Source of the DNA: Ethanoligenens sp047722935 | GTDB taxonomy: Bacteria > Bacillota > Clostridia > Oscillospirales > Ethanoligenentaceae | Assembly: GCA_047722935.1 (NCBI GenBank) | Contig: JBDNZS010000018.1 | Coordinates: 1 to 49,051 of the forward strand | DNA: 49,051 nucleotides | Reading direction: 5' to 3' | In this document: positions 31,982 through 40,446 of the stretch, in pieces | How positions within the stretch are numbered: position 1 is the stretch's first letter | How the letters are laid out: each line of letters begins with the position of its first letter | Notes under the pieces: generated by a model | Seen by the model: the letters and a program-made list of their open reading frames with translations, nothing else | The model's database searches: none | Told to the model about the DNA's origin: nothing | Position numbers and translations under genes: made by a program

Positions 31982-34501
31982 ATGGACATGAAAAAAAGAT
32001 GGATGAAGTGGAGTGCAATTCTTTCTGCAGTAGGATTTTTACTTGTGTTTGCAATCGGGGAGGAACCGTTGCAGGCTGCTGCCGCCGCTCTTTCCACAGT
32101 GGGCTCGTCAGCGGCTGTCCTCCATTTGCAAAGTGCACAGATTGGCAAGCAAAGCAATGGATATGTCACGCCGGGTTATAAGGTTCCCCACGCCGGCGCA
32201 AGCACTGTGAAACGGTATCAATCTTCCAATATTCCTTCCTCTTATGACTTGCGTTCGCAGAACAAGGTCACATCGGTGAAAGATCAAGACAACAACAATG
32301 ACTGCTGGGCTTTTGCCGCCATGGGTTCGTTGGAGTCGACCTTGATGCCGTCGGAAAACGATAATTTTTCCGAAAGTGATTTACAAAATACGTCTGGATT
32401 CGATTTTGGCCCGAACGACGGGGGAAACGATCAAATGGCGACCGCCTATTTGGCACGTTGGAGCGGGCCGTCGATGTCTTCCGGCGTTCAGAAACATGTG
32501 CAAAATGTCGATTGGCTGCCTAACCGGACTGGTTATGGCGATACAACGGTGGATAACGCGATCAAGCAAGCCGTTATTAACGGTACAGCGGTAGCCGTCC
32601 CACTTTATTTCGATGACAATTATTACAATAGCGGCACCCCCAGCTATTATTATAATGGCGGCAACAGCTCCAACCACGAAATCGACGTGGTTGGCTGGGA
32701 CGATAACTATCCCGCATCCAATTTTTCGGGGAAATCCGGCGGTACACCGGCACACAACGGCGCGTTCCTCTGCAAAAACAGCTGGGGCACAGGCTGGGGC
32801 GATAAAGGGTATTTTTATATTTCCTATTGTGACACTGTCTTTGGTGAAGACGGCAGCACGGTGTATGACGATGCGGAGTCCACTGGCAACTACAGTGAAA
32901 TCTATCAATATGACCCGCTGGGGTTCACAGCCTCTACAGAGGGCAGTTCCGGAATCCAGTGGATGGCCAATGTGTTTAAGGCGAATGACAACAATTCGCT
33001 TACCGCCGTCAGTTTCTATACACTGGCACCGTCGGCCGGTTACAAGGTCTATGTGATCCCACAATATACCGGTTCCTTGAGCGGCAGCACCCGAAAACTG
33101 GTCGCCTCCGGCACAGAATCAGAGGCGGGATACCACACAGCCAAACTTTCCGCTTCAACCACACTCAAACGGGGCAGCACCTTTGCGGTGGAGGTGCAGT
33201 TTACCGTAAAGGGCGCGCAAATTCCGCTTGAGGCTTCCGTGAAAGGCTATTCCAGCAAAGCGACTGCGTCCGCCGGGCAAAGTTTTGTCTCGTATGACGG
33301 AAACGGCTGGATGGATACGACGCAAGCGTTTGGCAACAACTTTATTGCCAACGTCTGTGTCAAAGCATTTACCACGGTGTCCAAGTCAACCGATTCTATA
33401 GGCAATAGTTCAAGCAGTCAATCGCCCGGAGGTAGCTCGTCCGATTCCGTAGACGTCGCAAAGACTATCCCGGCGCCTGTTCCTCAGATGAATCTCGAAA
33501 AGCCGGACAGCTCTACACAATATGGCAACGTGAAGGTATCCGGTTGGGCGCTCAATCACGCGGGGATGAACCGAGTGGATGTATATGTCGATCTTGGTAC
33601 TGCGTCACAGAAATTCTTTTCCACATTGGTGAACGGGAACCGGGCGGATGTCAAAACCATTGTAGACCCTAATGGGCAGTACATAGGCAGCAGCAACAGT
33701 GGATTCAGCCTGACAGTTCCCGCATCCGCTCTGTCTGCGGGAAAGCATACGCTGAATGTGGCGGCTATCGGCAACGACGGTACAGTGCAATGGATGGTGC
33801 GTTCGTTCACGGTGGGTCCCACTTCGGTCAGTAGTCTGGACAGCCCCGCTACAGCCACGTGCTCTGGCAATGTGAAGGTATCCGGTTGGGCGCTCAATCA
33901 CGCGGGGATGAACCGAGTGGATGTATATGTCGATCTTGGTACTGCGTCACAGAAATTCTTTTCCACATTGGTGAACGGGAGCCGGGCGGATGTCAAAACC
34001 ATTGTAGACCCTAATGGGCGGTACATAGGCAGCAGCAACAGTGGATTCAGCCTGACGATTCCCGCCTCCGCTCTGTCTGCGGGAAAGCATACGCTGAATG
34101 TGGCGGCTATCGGCAATGACGGCACAGTGCAATGGATGGTGCGTTCGTTCACGGTGGGTCCCACTTCGGTCAGTAGTCTGGACAGCCCCGCTACAGCCAC
34201 GTGCTCTGGCAATGTGAAGGTATCCGGTTGGGCGCTCAATCACGCGGGGATGAACCGAGTGGATGTATATGTCGATCTTGGTACTGCGTCACAGAAATTC
34301 TTTTCCACATTGGTGAACGGGAACCGGGCGGATGTCAAAACCATTGTAGACCCTAATGGGCAGTACATAGGCAGCAGCAACAGTGGATTCAGCCTGACAG
34401 TTCCCGCATCCGCTCTGTCTGCGGGAAAGCATACGCTGAATGTGGCGGCTATCGGCAACGACGGTACAGTGCAATGGATGGTACGTAATTTCGAAACCTG
34501 A
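31982..34501 (+). CDS. Secreted papain-family (C1A) cysteine protease with SGWA repeat domains
   Basis: An 839-residue exported protein. A signal peptide with basic KKRWMK and a hydrophobic core covers about residues 1-35. The C1A peptidase domain has the oxyanion Gln102, catalytic Cys108 (DCWAFAAMGSLES), His232 (NHEIDVVGW) and Asn266 (KNSWGTGWGDKGYF). A beta-rich, lectin-like region follows (about 300-460), then a Ser-rich linker, then three tandem Ig-like repeats (515-628, 629-742, 743-839) each starting GNVKVSGWALNHAGM. Such repeats occur in clostridial wall-associated proteins. No LPXTG or SLH motif is seen. Expression is probably cut when c-di-GMP is high. The start is ATG 31982 or 31988. 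Confidence 0.93.
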   Translation: MDMKKRWMKWSAILSAVGFLLVFAIGEEPLQAAAAALSTVGSSAAVLHLQSAQIGKQSNGYVTPGYKVPHAGASTVKRYQSSNIPSSYDLRSQNKVTSVKDQDNNNDCWAFAAMGSLESTLMPSENDNFSESDLQNTSGFDFGPNDGGNDQMATAYLARWSGPSMSSGVQKHVQNVDWLPNRTGYGDTTVDNAIKQAVINGTAVAVPLYFDDNYYNSGTPSYYYNGGNSSNHEIDVVGWDDNYPASNFSGKSGGTPAHNGAFLCKNSWGTGWGDKGYFYISYCDTVFGEDGSTVYDDAESTGNYSEIYQYDPLGFTASTEGSSGIQWMANVFKANDNNSLTAVSFYTLAPSAGYKVYVIPQYTGSLSGSTRKLVASGTESEAGYHTAKLSASTTLKRGSTFAVEVQFTVKGAQIPLEASVKGYSSKATASAGQSFVSYDGNGWMDTTQAFGNNFIANVCVKAFTTVSKSTDSIGNSSSSQSPGGSSSDSVDVAKTIPAPVPQMNLEKPDSSTQYGNVKVSGWALNHAGMNRVDVYVDLGTASQKFFSTLVNGNRADVKTIVDPNGQYIGSSNSGFSLTVPASALSAGKHTLNVAAIGNDGTVQWMVRSFTVGPTSVSSLDSPATATCSGNVKVSGWALNHAGMNRVDVYVDLGTASQKFFSTLVNGSRADVKTIVDPNGRYIGSSNSGFSLTIPASALSAGKHTLNVAAIGNDGTVQWMVRSFTVGPTSVSSLDSPATATCSGNVKVSGWALNHAGMNRVDVYVDLGTASQKFFSTLVNGNRADVKTIVDPNGQYIGSSNSGFSLTVPASALSAGKHTLNVAAIGNDGTVQWMVRNFET
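33524..34498 (+). repeat. Three tandem 342-bp in-frame repeats
   Basis: Units begin at 33524, 33866 and 34208, exactly 342 bp (114 codons) apart; the third is cut short by the stop codon. The copies are nearly identical at DNA level. Unit 3 agrees with unit 1, not unit 2, at several variant positions (for example AAC versus AGC after GGG, CAG versus CGG before TAC), which indicates recent duplication or gene conversion. Confidence 0.95.
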
Positions 34502-34537
34502 CGTTGCGGGCACGGAGATTCCTTTACATAAAACAGT

Positions 34538-34564
34538 AAAAAGGACGGGTTTCCGTCCTTTTTT
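34538..34564 (+). terminator. Terminator after the protease gene
   Basis: An 11-bp stem (34538-34548 with 34553-34563), loop GTTT, with T-run to 34564, 36 bp after the stop codon. Confidence 0.9.
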
Positions 34565-34609
34565 ATGCCCTATGCAGCCCGTTTGAGTGGCAAGTGCGGT
34601 AGCGTCGGA

Positions 34610-34638
34610 TTGCATTCAACACACGTCTGTTGTAAAAT
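34610..34638 (+). promoter_or_regulatory. Promoter of the GT2 gene
   Basis: TTGCAT (34610-34615), 17 bases, TAAAAT (34633-34638). Confidence 0.6.
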
Positions 34639-34717
34639 AAAAGCATTGGATATGCGGTCGGCACGGTTTTGGGCTGTGTGTATCGGTTCGCTGCCAAAAG
34701 GAAAGGGTGGACACGGC

Positions 34718-35659
34718 TTGGAATGTCTATATCTGGTGATTCCCTGCTACAATGAGGAGGCGGTGCTCCCCGAAACCGGCAGGCGGTTGACCGAGAAGCT
34801 CCGTACACTGATTCGGGATGGGAAGGTGTCCGATCAAAGCCGGATTGCCTTTGTGGACGACGGTTCCAAAGACCGTACATGGGCGCTGATTGAGGAGTTG
34901 CATGCACGCGAAGGGCTTGTGCAGGGAATCCGACTTTCACGGAACGAAGGCCATCAGAACGCGTTGCTCGCGGGCCTGATCACCGTAAAAGATCAAGCGG
35001 ATATTACCGTGACACTGGATGCCGACCTGCAAGACGACATTGAAGCAATCGACGGGTTTCTGGAGAAACGCGGAGAAGGCTGCGAGGTTGTGTATGGTGT
35101 GCGGAACTCGCGTACCAGCGATACGGTTTTTAAGCGGAAAACAGCGGTTTGTTTCTACCGCCTGATGCGAACGCTGGGTGTGGATATCGTTTATAACCAC
35201 GCGGATTATCGGTTGATGAGCCGACGTGCGGTGGAAGCATTGTCCCATTTCCGGGAAGTGAACCTGTTCCTGCGTGGAATCGTACCGCTGATCGGTTTTC
35301 GCAGCGACACAGTATCCTATGAGCGGCATGAACGTTTCGCGGGTCAATCCAAATACCCGCTCCACAAGATGCTGGCATTTGCCTGGGAGGGGGTTACCTC
35401 GTTTAGTGTGAAGCCCATTCGTCTGATCGCGGCCGCCGGTGCGATCATTTTTTCAATCAGCATCCTCATGCTGCTGTATTTTCTGCTTTTGTTTTTGCAG
35501 GGTAAGACAGTCGCGGGCTGGACAAGCATTGTGATATCTATTTGGGCGATTGGCGGGCTTCAAATCTTGAGCACCGGTATCATCGGTGAATATATTGGCA
35601 AGATCTATCTGGAGGCCAAAGGCCGGCCTCAATATTTGATCGACCAGTATTTGCAATAG
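34718..35659 (+). CDS. Family 2 glycosyltransferase, polyprenyl-phosphate sugar transferase type
   Basis: A 313-residue GT2 enzyme of the DPM1/GtrB/YkcC class. The N-terminal catalytic domain begins ECLYLVIPCYNEEAVLP and has FVDDGSKDRTW and the metal-binding DADLQDD. Two transmembrane helices at the C-terminus (about 230-255 and 265-290) are typical of enzymes that load glucose, mannose or similar onto undecaprenyl phosphate. The start is TTG 34718 after AAGGGTGG. It may supply lipid-linked sugar for the DUF6056 GT-C-like protein 4 kb downstream; this is inference. Confidence 0.9.
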   Translation: MECLYLVIPCYNEEAVLPETGRRLTEKLRTLIRDGKVSDQSRIAFVDDGSKDRTWALIEELHAREGLVQGIRLSRNEGHQNALLAGLITVKDQADITVTLDADLQDDIEAIDGFLEKRGEGCEVVYGVRNSRTSDTVFKRKTAVCFYRLMRTLGVDIVYNHADYRLMSRRAVEALSHFREVNLFLRGIVPLIGFRSDTVSYERHERFAGQSKYPLHKMLAFAWEGVTSFSVKPIRLIAAAGAIIFSISILMLLYFLLLFLQGKTVAGWTSIVISIWAIGGLQILSTGIIGEYIGKIYLEAKGRPQYLIDQYLQ

Positions 35660-35675
35660 GTCTTTTCAGAACGTA

Positions 35676-36278
35676 TCAGGTCTGTGGTGGCTGTTCGCGC
35701 GCGAGTGCGCCGCCCACGGCGTCGATATCGCCTGTCATTAAAGCGACGGTGGCGCGGTAGATAGTGCCGGGGTCGCGCAGAAACTGTTGCTTCACAGATT
35801 CCGCCTGTGCACAGTCGGGCACGAGCAGTGAAATGGAGAGCAGGGTGTCCGTCCCGTCCAGCACGGCGCAGCGCACGGTGAACCCGGCGCCGTTGGGCGT
35901 GATTTCCACTTTGTTCTCCGCTTCACGTTTTTGGCGCGCAAGCAGGCGGATGCCGGCCTTCACAGCCTTTTCCCGAACGGAAAAGGGCAGGCGGCGCTCA
36001 AACATATCTGCTGTACCGGCGCCCAGCTGTGTGACCTTGTACGATTTTTCGCCGTCTTTTTCCACCAGGTCAATATGTCCGGAAAGCAGCAGCGCATGGA
36101 GCGCATCCGCCAGCGTGAAATAATTGACCAGGCCGTCATGCTGAAGCGCTTCAGCCAATGTCTGGAGCGGGAGAGGCTCCCGCATATTCTTCAATAGGTA
36201 ACAGATAAGGATTTTGACGTCGCCCGCATCCCGCAGACCGCCGGGCTCTACCCCGCCGTCGAACGCACTGTTTGCCAC
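35676..36278 (-). CDS. DUF4364 family protein
   Basis: A 200-residue protein of the DUF4364 family, widespread in Clostridia. The first half resembles a winged helix: DAGDVKILICYLLKNM, then PLPLQTLAEALQHDGLVNYF, then a short wing region ending YKVTQLG. The second half is a mixed alpha/beta domain of unknown role. It may be a transcription regulator, without proof. GTG 36278 is the likely start because GGAGGG lies six bases upstream; in-frame ATGs either touch this site or lie before it. Confidence 0.8.
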   Translation of the reverse strand: MANSAFDGGVEPGGLRDAGDVKILICYLLKNMREPLPLQTLAEALQHDGLVNYFTLADALHALLLSGHIDLVEKDGEKSYKVTQLGAGTADMFERRLPFSVREKAVKAGIRLLARQKREAENKVEITPNGAGFTVRCAVLDGTDTLLSISLLVPDCAQAESVKQQFLRDPGTIYRATVALMTGDIDAVGGALAREQPPQT

Positions 36279-36365
36279 AATCATCCCTCCGTCTTTAAAA
36301 GCCATGCCGTATCGGAATCGCGCAGGATCTGTTTGCGCAGAAACCGGCTGCGATACCTGTCCTAA

Positions 36366-36374
36366 CTGTACCAT
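36366..36374 (-). promoter_or_regulatory. Extended -10 promoter of the DUF4364 gene
   Basis: On the minus strand TGGTACAGT, an extended -10 element about 90 bp before the start codon. Confidence 0.4.
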
Positions 36375-36445
36375 AAAAGGTGAAAAATAAAAAGCCCCGC
36401 ACAGGTACGGCGTATGAAAAAATCCTGAGCGTCGGGGTCTACCCC

Positions 36446-36474
36446 TTGTCACCTCGTGCTTTGTGTGCTATAAT
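36446..36474 (+). promoter_or_regulatory. Promoter of the FMN riboswitch-ribU transcript
   Basis: TTGTCA (36446-36451), 17 bases, TATAAT (36469-36474). The transcript would start a few bases before the RFN element. Confidence 0.8.
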
Positions 36475-36488
36475 AACACAAAATGAAA

Positions 36489-36615
36489 TGTCTTTGGGGC
36501 GGAGTGTAATTCTCCAACCGGCGGTAATGCGGCTTTATGCCGACGAGTCCGCGAGCAGTTTTGTTGACACGGTGTGATTCCGTGACCGACGGTATAGTCC
36601 GGATGAAAAAAGACG
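36489..36615 (+). ncRNA. FMN riboswitch (RFN element)
   Basis: All conserved RFN blocks are present: GTCTTTGGGGCGG, AATTCTCCAACCGGCGGTAA, GAGTCCGCGAGC, GACACGGTG, GATTCCGTGACCGACGGTA, TAGTCCGGATG and the closing AAAGAC of P1. FMN binding to this class normally favours the downstream terminator and lowers riboflavin uptake. It precedes ribU, which fits exactly. Confidence 0.97.
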
Positions 36616-36631
36616 CATATCCTGCAACATT

Positions 36632-36668
36632 GCCCCGGGTATTTTTATATCCCGGGGCTTTTTGTTTT
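36632..36668 (+). terminator. Terminator of the FMN riboswitch
   Basis: An 8-bp G/C stem (36632-36639 with 36651-36658) followed by TTTTTGTTTT, 35 bp before ribU. Confidence 0.92.
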
Positions 36669-36702
36669 CCAGCGTGCCCCATGACCAAAAAGGAGTATTA
36701 TT

Positions 36703-37287
36703 ATGTACACACAACAGCAAAAAACAAAGCGCATGGTTATCCTGGGGATGCTGACTGCTATTTCCATCATTCTGTATTTTATTGAGATTCCATTTTTCTC
36801 CGGGCCGCTCAAATTGGACTTCAGCGACCTTCCGGCTGCGGTCGCCGCGGTTCTATTTGGACCGGTCGCGGGTGTCGTCATTGAACTGCTCAAAAATATC
36901 ATCAATCTGTTTGTTAAGGATTGGGGAACAACCATGGGCTTTGGCGCTTTGCTCAATTTTATTGTGGGCGTTGCGCTCGTGGTGCCGCTTTCAGTGGTGA
37001 CGCGCGGTTTGCTGAAACGTAAAGGAACCCGGATGGTTTCGATACTGTTGGGCGGGCTTGTCGGGTTGGTCGCCATGGTGGGCGCCGGTGCTTTGGCAAA
37101 CTATTTAATTGACCCCTCGTATATGCGGCTGGTCTATCATATCCCCAACGCGCAAATTCCCGGAATGATGGCGGTTTTCATTGGCTGGGCCACACTTTTA
37201 AACATTGTCAAGTCGGTTTTGACAACAGTCTTGTTGGGCTTAGTGATGGCGGCCCTCAGCAGAAATGAGAATGCGTTGAAGGTTTGA
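36703..37287 (+). CDS. ribU: Riboflavin ECF transporter substrate-binding (S) component
   Basis: A 194-residue integral membrane protein with about six helices, the S component of an energy-coupling factor transporter for riboflavin. The N-terminal helix runs MVILGMLTAISIILYFIEIP; KLDFSDLPAAVAAVLFGPVAG is a RibU hallmark that lines the flavin pocket. The shared ATPase and T components are encoded elsewhere. AAGGAG precedes ATG 36703. The FMN riboswitch directly upstream supports the substrate call. Confidence 0.95.
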   Translation: MYTQQQKTKRMVILGMLTAISIILYFIEIPFFSGPLKLDFSDLPAAVAAVLFGPVAGVVIELLKNIINLFVKDWGTTMGFGALLNFIVGVALVVPLSVVTRGLLKRKGTRMVSILLGGLVGLVAMVGAGALANYLIDPSYMRLVYHIPNAQIPGMMAVFIGWATLLNIVKSVLTTVLLGLVMAALSRNENALKV

Positions 37288-37307
37288 TTCCTTTTCCGCG
37301 GCATACG

Positions 37308-37335
37308 TTGCATTTTTCACATCCTGTGGTATAGT
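37308..37335 (+). promoter_or_regulatory. Promoter of the nucleotidyltransferase gene
   Basis: TTGCAT (37308-37313), 16 bases, TATAGT (37330-37335). Because the -10 overlaps a GTG at 37334, the real start must lie further downstream. Confidence 0.55.
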
Positions 37336-37456
37336 GGTAGTATGTAGGATAGATGAATCGAATCCCGCAGTACATAAAATGAAGGGACACGGCAGGACAA
37401 CGGTCGCGGCGATTTTTGTTTTCCGATACCATTGGCAGCCTTGGGGTGTAATCGGC

Positions 37457-38236
37457 GTGTTTGAACACCATCAAGCCGCAATTAGAGCGGCAACAAAAGA
37501 ATTATCCGCATGGGACGAAGTGCTCGGCGTTATCATTTATGGATCGGTTGCACATGGCTTTGCTCTGGAGAATTCCGATGTAGATATTAAGATTGTTTGC
37601 ACCGAAGCATTTTTCTCGGCAAAGGAGCGCGCGGGAAACATCGGGTATTTTGACCGCGGCGCCACCCACTATGAGGGCGGTTATGTGGACGGTGAGTTTA
37701 CTACACTGGCGCGTATCGAACGGGTGGCCGCCGATGGAACGGAACCGGCGCGTTACGATTTTCAAGATGCCATTGTCACCTTTGACCGTTCGGGCGGGCT
37801 GGAAAAGCTGGCGCGGCAGGCGGCCCGCTATCCGGTGGAACAAAAGCACAGCAAACTGCTTCGCTTCTATGCACAGTTTTCTGCATGGAAATTGCATTAT
37901 TATGAGGCGCTGCGGCGGGACAACCGCTATCTGGCACATCTTTCCGCACTGCAATTTGCATTATATGCCGGGCGGTTGTTTTTGGCGCATAATGAGACAT
38001 TGTTCCCGTGGCACAAATGGTTTTTGCAGGTGCTTTCAAGCGTGCCCCAGAAACCTGCCGGTTTGATGCGCTGTATGAACACACTGATTGACCAGAAGCG
38101 TGCGGAAGACATCGAGCGGCTTTATAATATGGTGTCGGATTTTACCGATTGGCCGCGCGATCTTGACCAAAACCAGCAGCTTTTGCGGGATATCCATACC
38201 GGGCGCATGGAGGACTTCCCTTTTGCCTCGGATTAA
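37457..38236 (+). CDS. Nucleotidyltransferase domain protein
   Basis: About 259 residues from GTG 37457, which has GGGGTG eight bases upstream. The Pol-beta-like nucleotidyltransferase motif is clear: VIIYGSVAHGFALENSDVDIKIV (Gly-Ser, then Asp-x-Asp). The rest is helical, with a Trp/Tyr-rich stretch, resembling aminoglycoside-type or MNT-like transferases. The transferred nucleotide and target are unknown. No HEPN partner gene is adjacent, so a toxin-antitoxin role is not supported. An upstream start at ATG 37379 cannot be excluded. Confidence 0.75.
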   Translation: MFEHHQAAIRAATKELSAWDEVLGVIIYGSVAHGFALENSDVDIKIVCTEAFFSAKERAGNIGYFDRGATHYEGGYVDGEFTTLARIERVAADGTEPARYDFQDAIVTFDRSGGLEKLARQAARYPVEQKHSKLLRFYAQFSAWKLHYYEALRRDNRYLAHLSALQFALYAGRLFLAHNETLFPWHKWFLQVLSSVPQKPAGLMRCMNTLIDQKRAEDIERLYNMVSDFTDWPRDLDQNQQLLRDIHTGRMEDFPFASD

Positions 38237-38284
38237 CAGAAACAGCGCAGGTGAGGTGTGTGGGTCTGTCTGGTTAAAGCGAGT

Positions 38285-38331
38285 AAGAGCCTATTTTTAT
38301 GGCGACAGCATCATAAAAATAGGCTCTTTTT
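38285..38331 (+). terminator. Terminator after the nucleotidyltransferase gene
   Basis: A long A/T-rich stem (38286-38301 with 38312-38326, small loop irregularity) ends in TTTTT. Confidence 0.85.
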
Positions 38332-38332
38332 G

Positions 38333-38341
38333 TGCTATAAT
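38333..38341 (+). promoter_or_regulatory. Extended -10 promoter of the SGWA-DUF6056 gene pair
   Basis: TGCTATAAT is a consensus extended -10 right after the terminator. Confidence 0.5.
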
Positions 38342-38449
38342 AAAGCGCATATAGAAAAAGAAGCATGCGCGGTGTAAATTGCGGAGGTGCGCATACAGGT
38401 AAAAGTTGTTGTTTGTCAAACCTACAGAAGAGAAAACGGGGAGAAACAA

Positions 38450-38947
38450 GTGAAGGTAAAAATGTGTGGTGTGTTGTTTGCCTGTCTGGGTATTGCGGCC
38501 GTAGTCGTTTTATTCTATCATGAAACACTGTATCATATAAGAAGCATAAACGGGTCTTTTACGGTTTCGTCAAATGGAGTTGCCCAAATTGACACGATTG
38601 ATGATGCAAACGGAATTGTAGCGATTTCAGGATGGGCAATCAATAAAGGAACGGTTTATAAAGGGTATAATTGGATTGCCGGGGCATTTCAAAACGTATA
38701 TGTCAATAATACGCTGGTTTTAAAAGATAAGGGCGGACATATTTATGCATTACATACACTTTCGGTCGTGAGACCAGATATCAACACAGCAATGAACGAT
38801 GGTATCAATTATGGACCCTGCGGCGTATACGCGAAAGCAAGAAAGGCCGCATTGAAAAGAGGGATTTCCTATCAAGTAGGCATATTGATGATTGATCGAA
38901 ATGGGAAAAAGTCTATTATTTATTCAGAAAAGGAACTCAAGGTATGA
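38450..38947 (+). CDS. Membrane-anchored SGWA-domain protein, unknown function
   Basis: A 165-residue protein starting at GTG 38450, six bases after GGGGAGA. One N-terminal transmembrane helix (about 5-25) is followed by an extracellular beta-rich domain containing GIVAISGWAINKGTVYKGYN and NVYVNNTLV. The SGWA-N pattern and order of strands recall the repeat of the protease at 32-34.5 kb, although overall identity is low. The gene is AT-richer than its neighbours and overlaps the next gene by 4 bp, so the two products probably act together at the cell surface. Confidence 0.72.
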   Translation: MKVKMCGVLFACLGIAAVVVLFYHETLYHIRSINGSFTVSSNGVAQIDTIDDANGIVAISGWAINKGTVYKGYNWIAGAFQNVYVNNTLVLKDKGGHIYALHTLSVVRPDINTAMNDGINYGPCGVYAKARKAALKRGISYQVGILMIDRNGKKSIIYSEKELKV

Positions 38948-40386
38948 ATTTGCGTAAATATTTTGTTGTAAAGATTAAAAAAATAGATGTTCAGTATATT
39001 ACGCAATACATACCGATTGCTCTGTATTCTGTTTTGCTTTTTTTGATTGTTTATCAGGCTATCCCGGTTTATGATGACATTACGCGTTTGGGCATTTTGA
39101 ACCAAAATCATGGGGTGCGAGGCGCGTTGGACAATTATTACCACACGTGGGGGGGACGACTGTTTCCTACTTTGGTTTGGCTGCTTTCCTATAAGGTTCG
39201 TTTGTTGATGTGGAAGATTTTAAACGTTGCATGTTTTGCGGTATTAATGCTCATGTTGTCGAGAATAAGTCAAATGGGGACGATTGGCCGCAGAAATGAA
39301 AAACTTGTTAAAAATATGATTGGGTGTGCGCTGTTTTTTCTGATTCCGCTTTCCACGATGCTTGGGTCTGTTGTCTGGATAACGGGTTCTTTTTATTATT
39401 TTTGGGCCGGTACAAGCTTGCTGATCGCACTGATTCCTTTTTTTAACCTCGTTTTTGCACGGGAAACGAAAAATCCGTTTTATATCCTTTATGTTGTTTG
39501 CGCACTGTATGCCTGTTATTGTGAACAGACGGCCGTTATCCTGATTTTTTCAGGAGTGGTTGCCCTAGTGTTCCTTGTGCGGAGGCGTTTCAAGTCGTCG
39601 CTGCTGTCGAATTTGATGTTTGGCGGCTATTACCTTGTCATCGCGGTAAATGCTTTAATTTGTTTGACGGCACCCGGGTCAAAAGGGCGTGTGGTCAATG
39701 AAACATTATTCTGGTTTCCGGATTATGATATGCTGTCTATTCCGGACAAGTTGTTCAGAGGGCTTTGCCTGACGGCAAACTACTTTTTAAACACGTCGGT
39801 CTGGGCCATTTTGCTCATCAGCATATTGGTCATCCTCCTTTACAGGAAAAAGTTCCAAAGCAAAGGTGCAACGATCTTTGCGGCTTTGCCGCTGTTGATG
39901 CTATTGATAAATTTGCTCCCGCTTGATACACTTTTATCCCGTATGGTGGATCCATCTTTCAAACTGGCGGCAACAGTGCAAAAATATTTGACCAATTTTT
40001 CAATTTTTGATTATACGGCGGTATATTCAAAAAAATCGTATATTGGTATTGTTGCGGCAGTTGCCATGTTGTTGCTTTTAGCTTATTTGATTTACACATC
40101 ATTTGACAATAAACGGCAGGGCTTGTTTTGTCTGTTCCTTCTTCTTTCATCCATTGGTTCGGGGCTGATGATGGGATTCTCACCCACGATCTATGCCTCC
40201 GGCAACCGTGTGTTTTTTATTTCGGATCTGATGATGCTTGTGGTCGCTATGTGTTTGGTGCACGAATTTTTTGTTAAAGTTCGAACAAGCCGTATTTTTA
40301 CCATTATGTGCGTTGGGCTTGTCACAATTTCGGGATTGGTGTGGCTTGCCTATTTTACACAGATCAAAGACATTATCTACCATTGA
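38944..40386 (+). CDS. DUF6056 family polytopic membrane protein
   Basis: A 480-residue protein with about 10-12 transmembrane helices. After the first helix an extracellular loop has VYDDITRLGI and NYYHTWGGRLFP, acidic and WGGR features like those of GT-C glycosyltransferase-related proteins in the DUF6056 family. It may transfer sugars from lipid carriers to surface polymers; the GT2 enzyme at 34.7 kb could make the donor. The start overlaps the SGWA gene (ATGA). Base composition is clearly AT-richer than the flanking pyr or hyd genes, suggesting acquisition. Confidence 0.8.
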   Translation: MNLRKYFVVKIKKIDVQYITQYIPIALYSVLLFLIVYQAIPVYDDITRLGILNQNHGVRGALDNYYHTWGGRLFPTLVWLLSYKVRLLMWKILNVACFAVLMLMLSRISQMGTIGRRNEKLVKNMIGCALFFLIPLSTMLGSVVWITGSFYYFWAGTSLLIALIPFFNLVFARETKNPFYILYVVCALYACYCEQTAVILIFSGVVALVFLVRRRFKSSLLSNLMFGGYYLVIAVNALICLTAPGSKGRVVNETLFWFPDYDMLSIPDKLFRGLCLTANYFLNTSVWAILLISILVILLYRKKFQSKGATIFAALPLLMLLINLLPLDTLLSRMVDPSFKLAATVQKYLTNFSIFDYTAVYSKKSYIGIVAAVAMLLLLAYLIYTSFDNKRQGLFCLFLLLSSIGSGLMMGFSPTIYASGNRVFFISDLMMLVVAMCLVHEFFVKVRTSRIFTIMCVGLVTISGLVWLAYFTQIKDIIYH

Positions 40387-40398
40387 TATAAGATGCGA

Positions 40399-40440
40399 TG
40401 CCCCATGTTGCCTCCAAGATACCGGTTGCAACATGGGGCA
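40399..40440. terminator. Hairpin between convergent DUF6056 and hydF genes
   Basis: A 13-bp perfect stem (40399-40411 with 40428-40440). No T-run follows on the plus strand, so termination strength is uncertain, but position suits both converging genes. Confidence 0.55.
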
Positions 40441-40446
40441 AAAAGA

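Noticed and set aside
33556..34458. Repeated minus-strand open frames opposite the protease repeats
   Set aside because: They recur only because the underlying coding repeats recur.
37334..37456. N-terminal extension of the nucleotidyltransferase from GTG 37334
   Set aside because: The GTG overlaps the predicted -10 box, so it would not be in the transcript.
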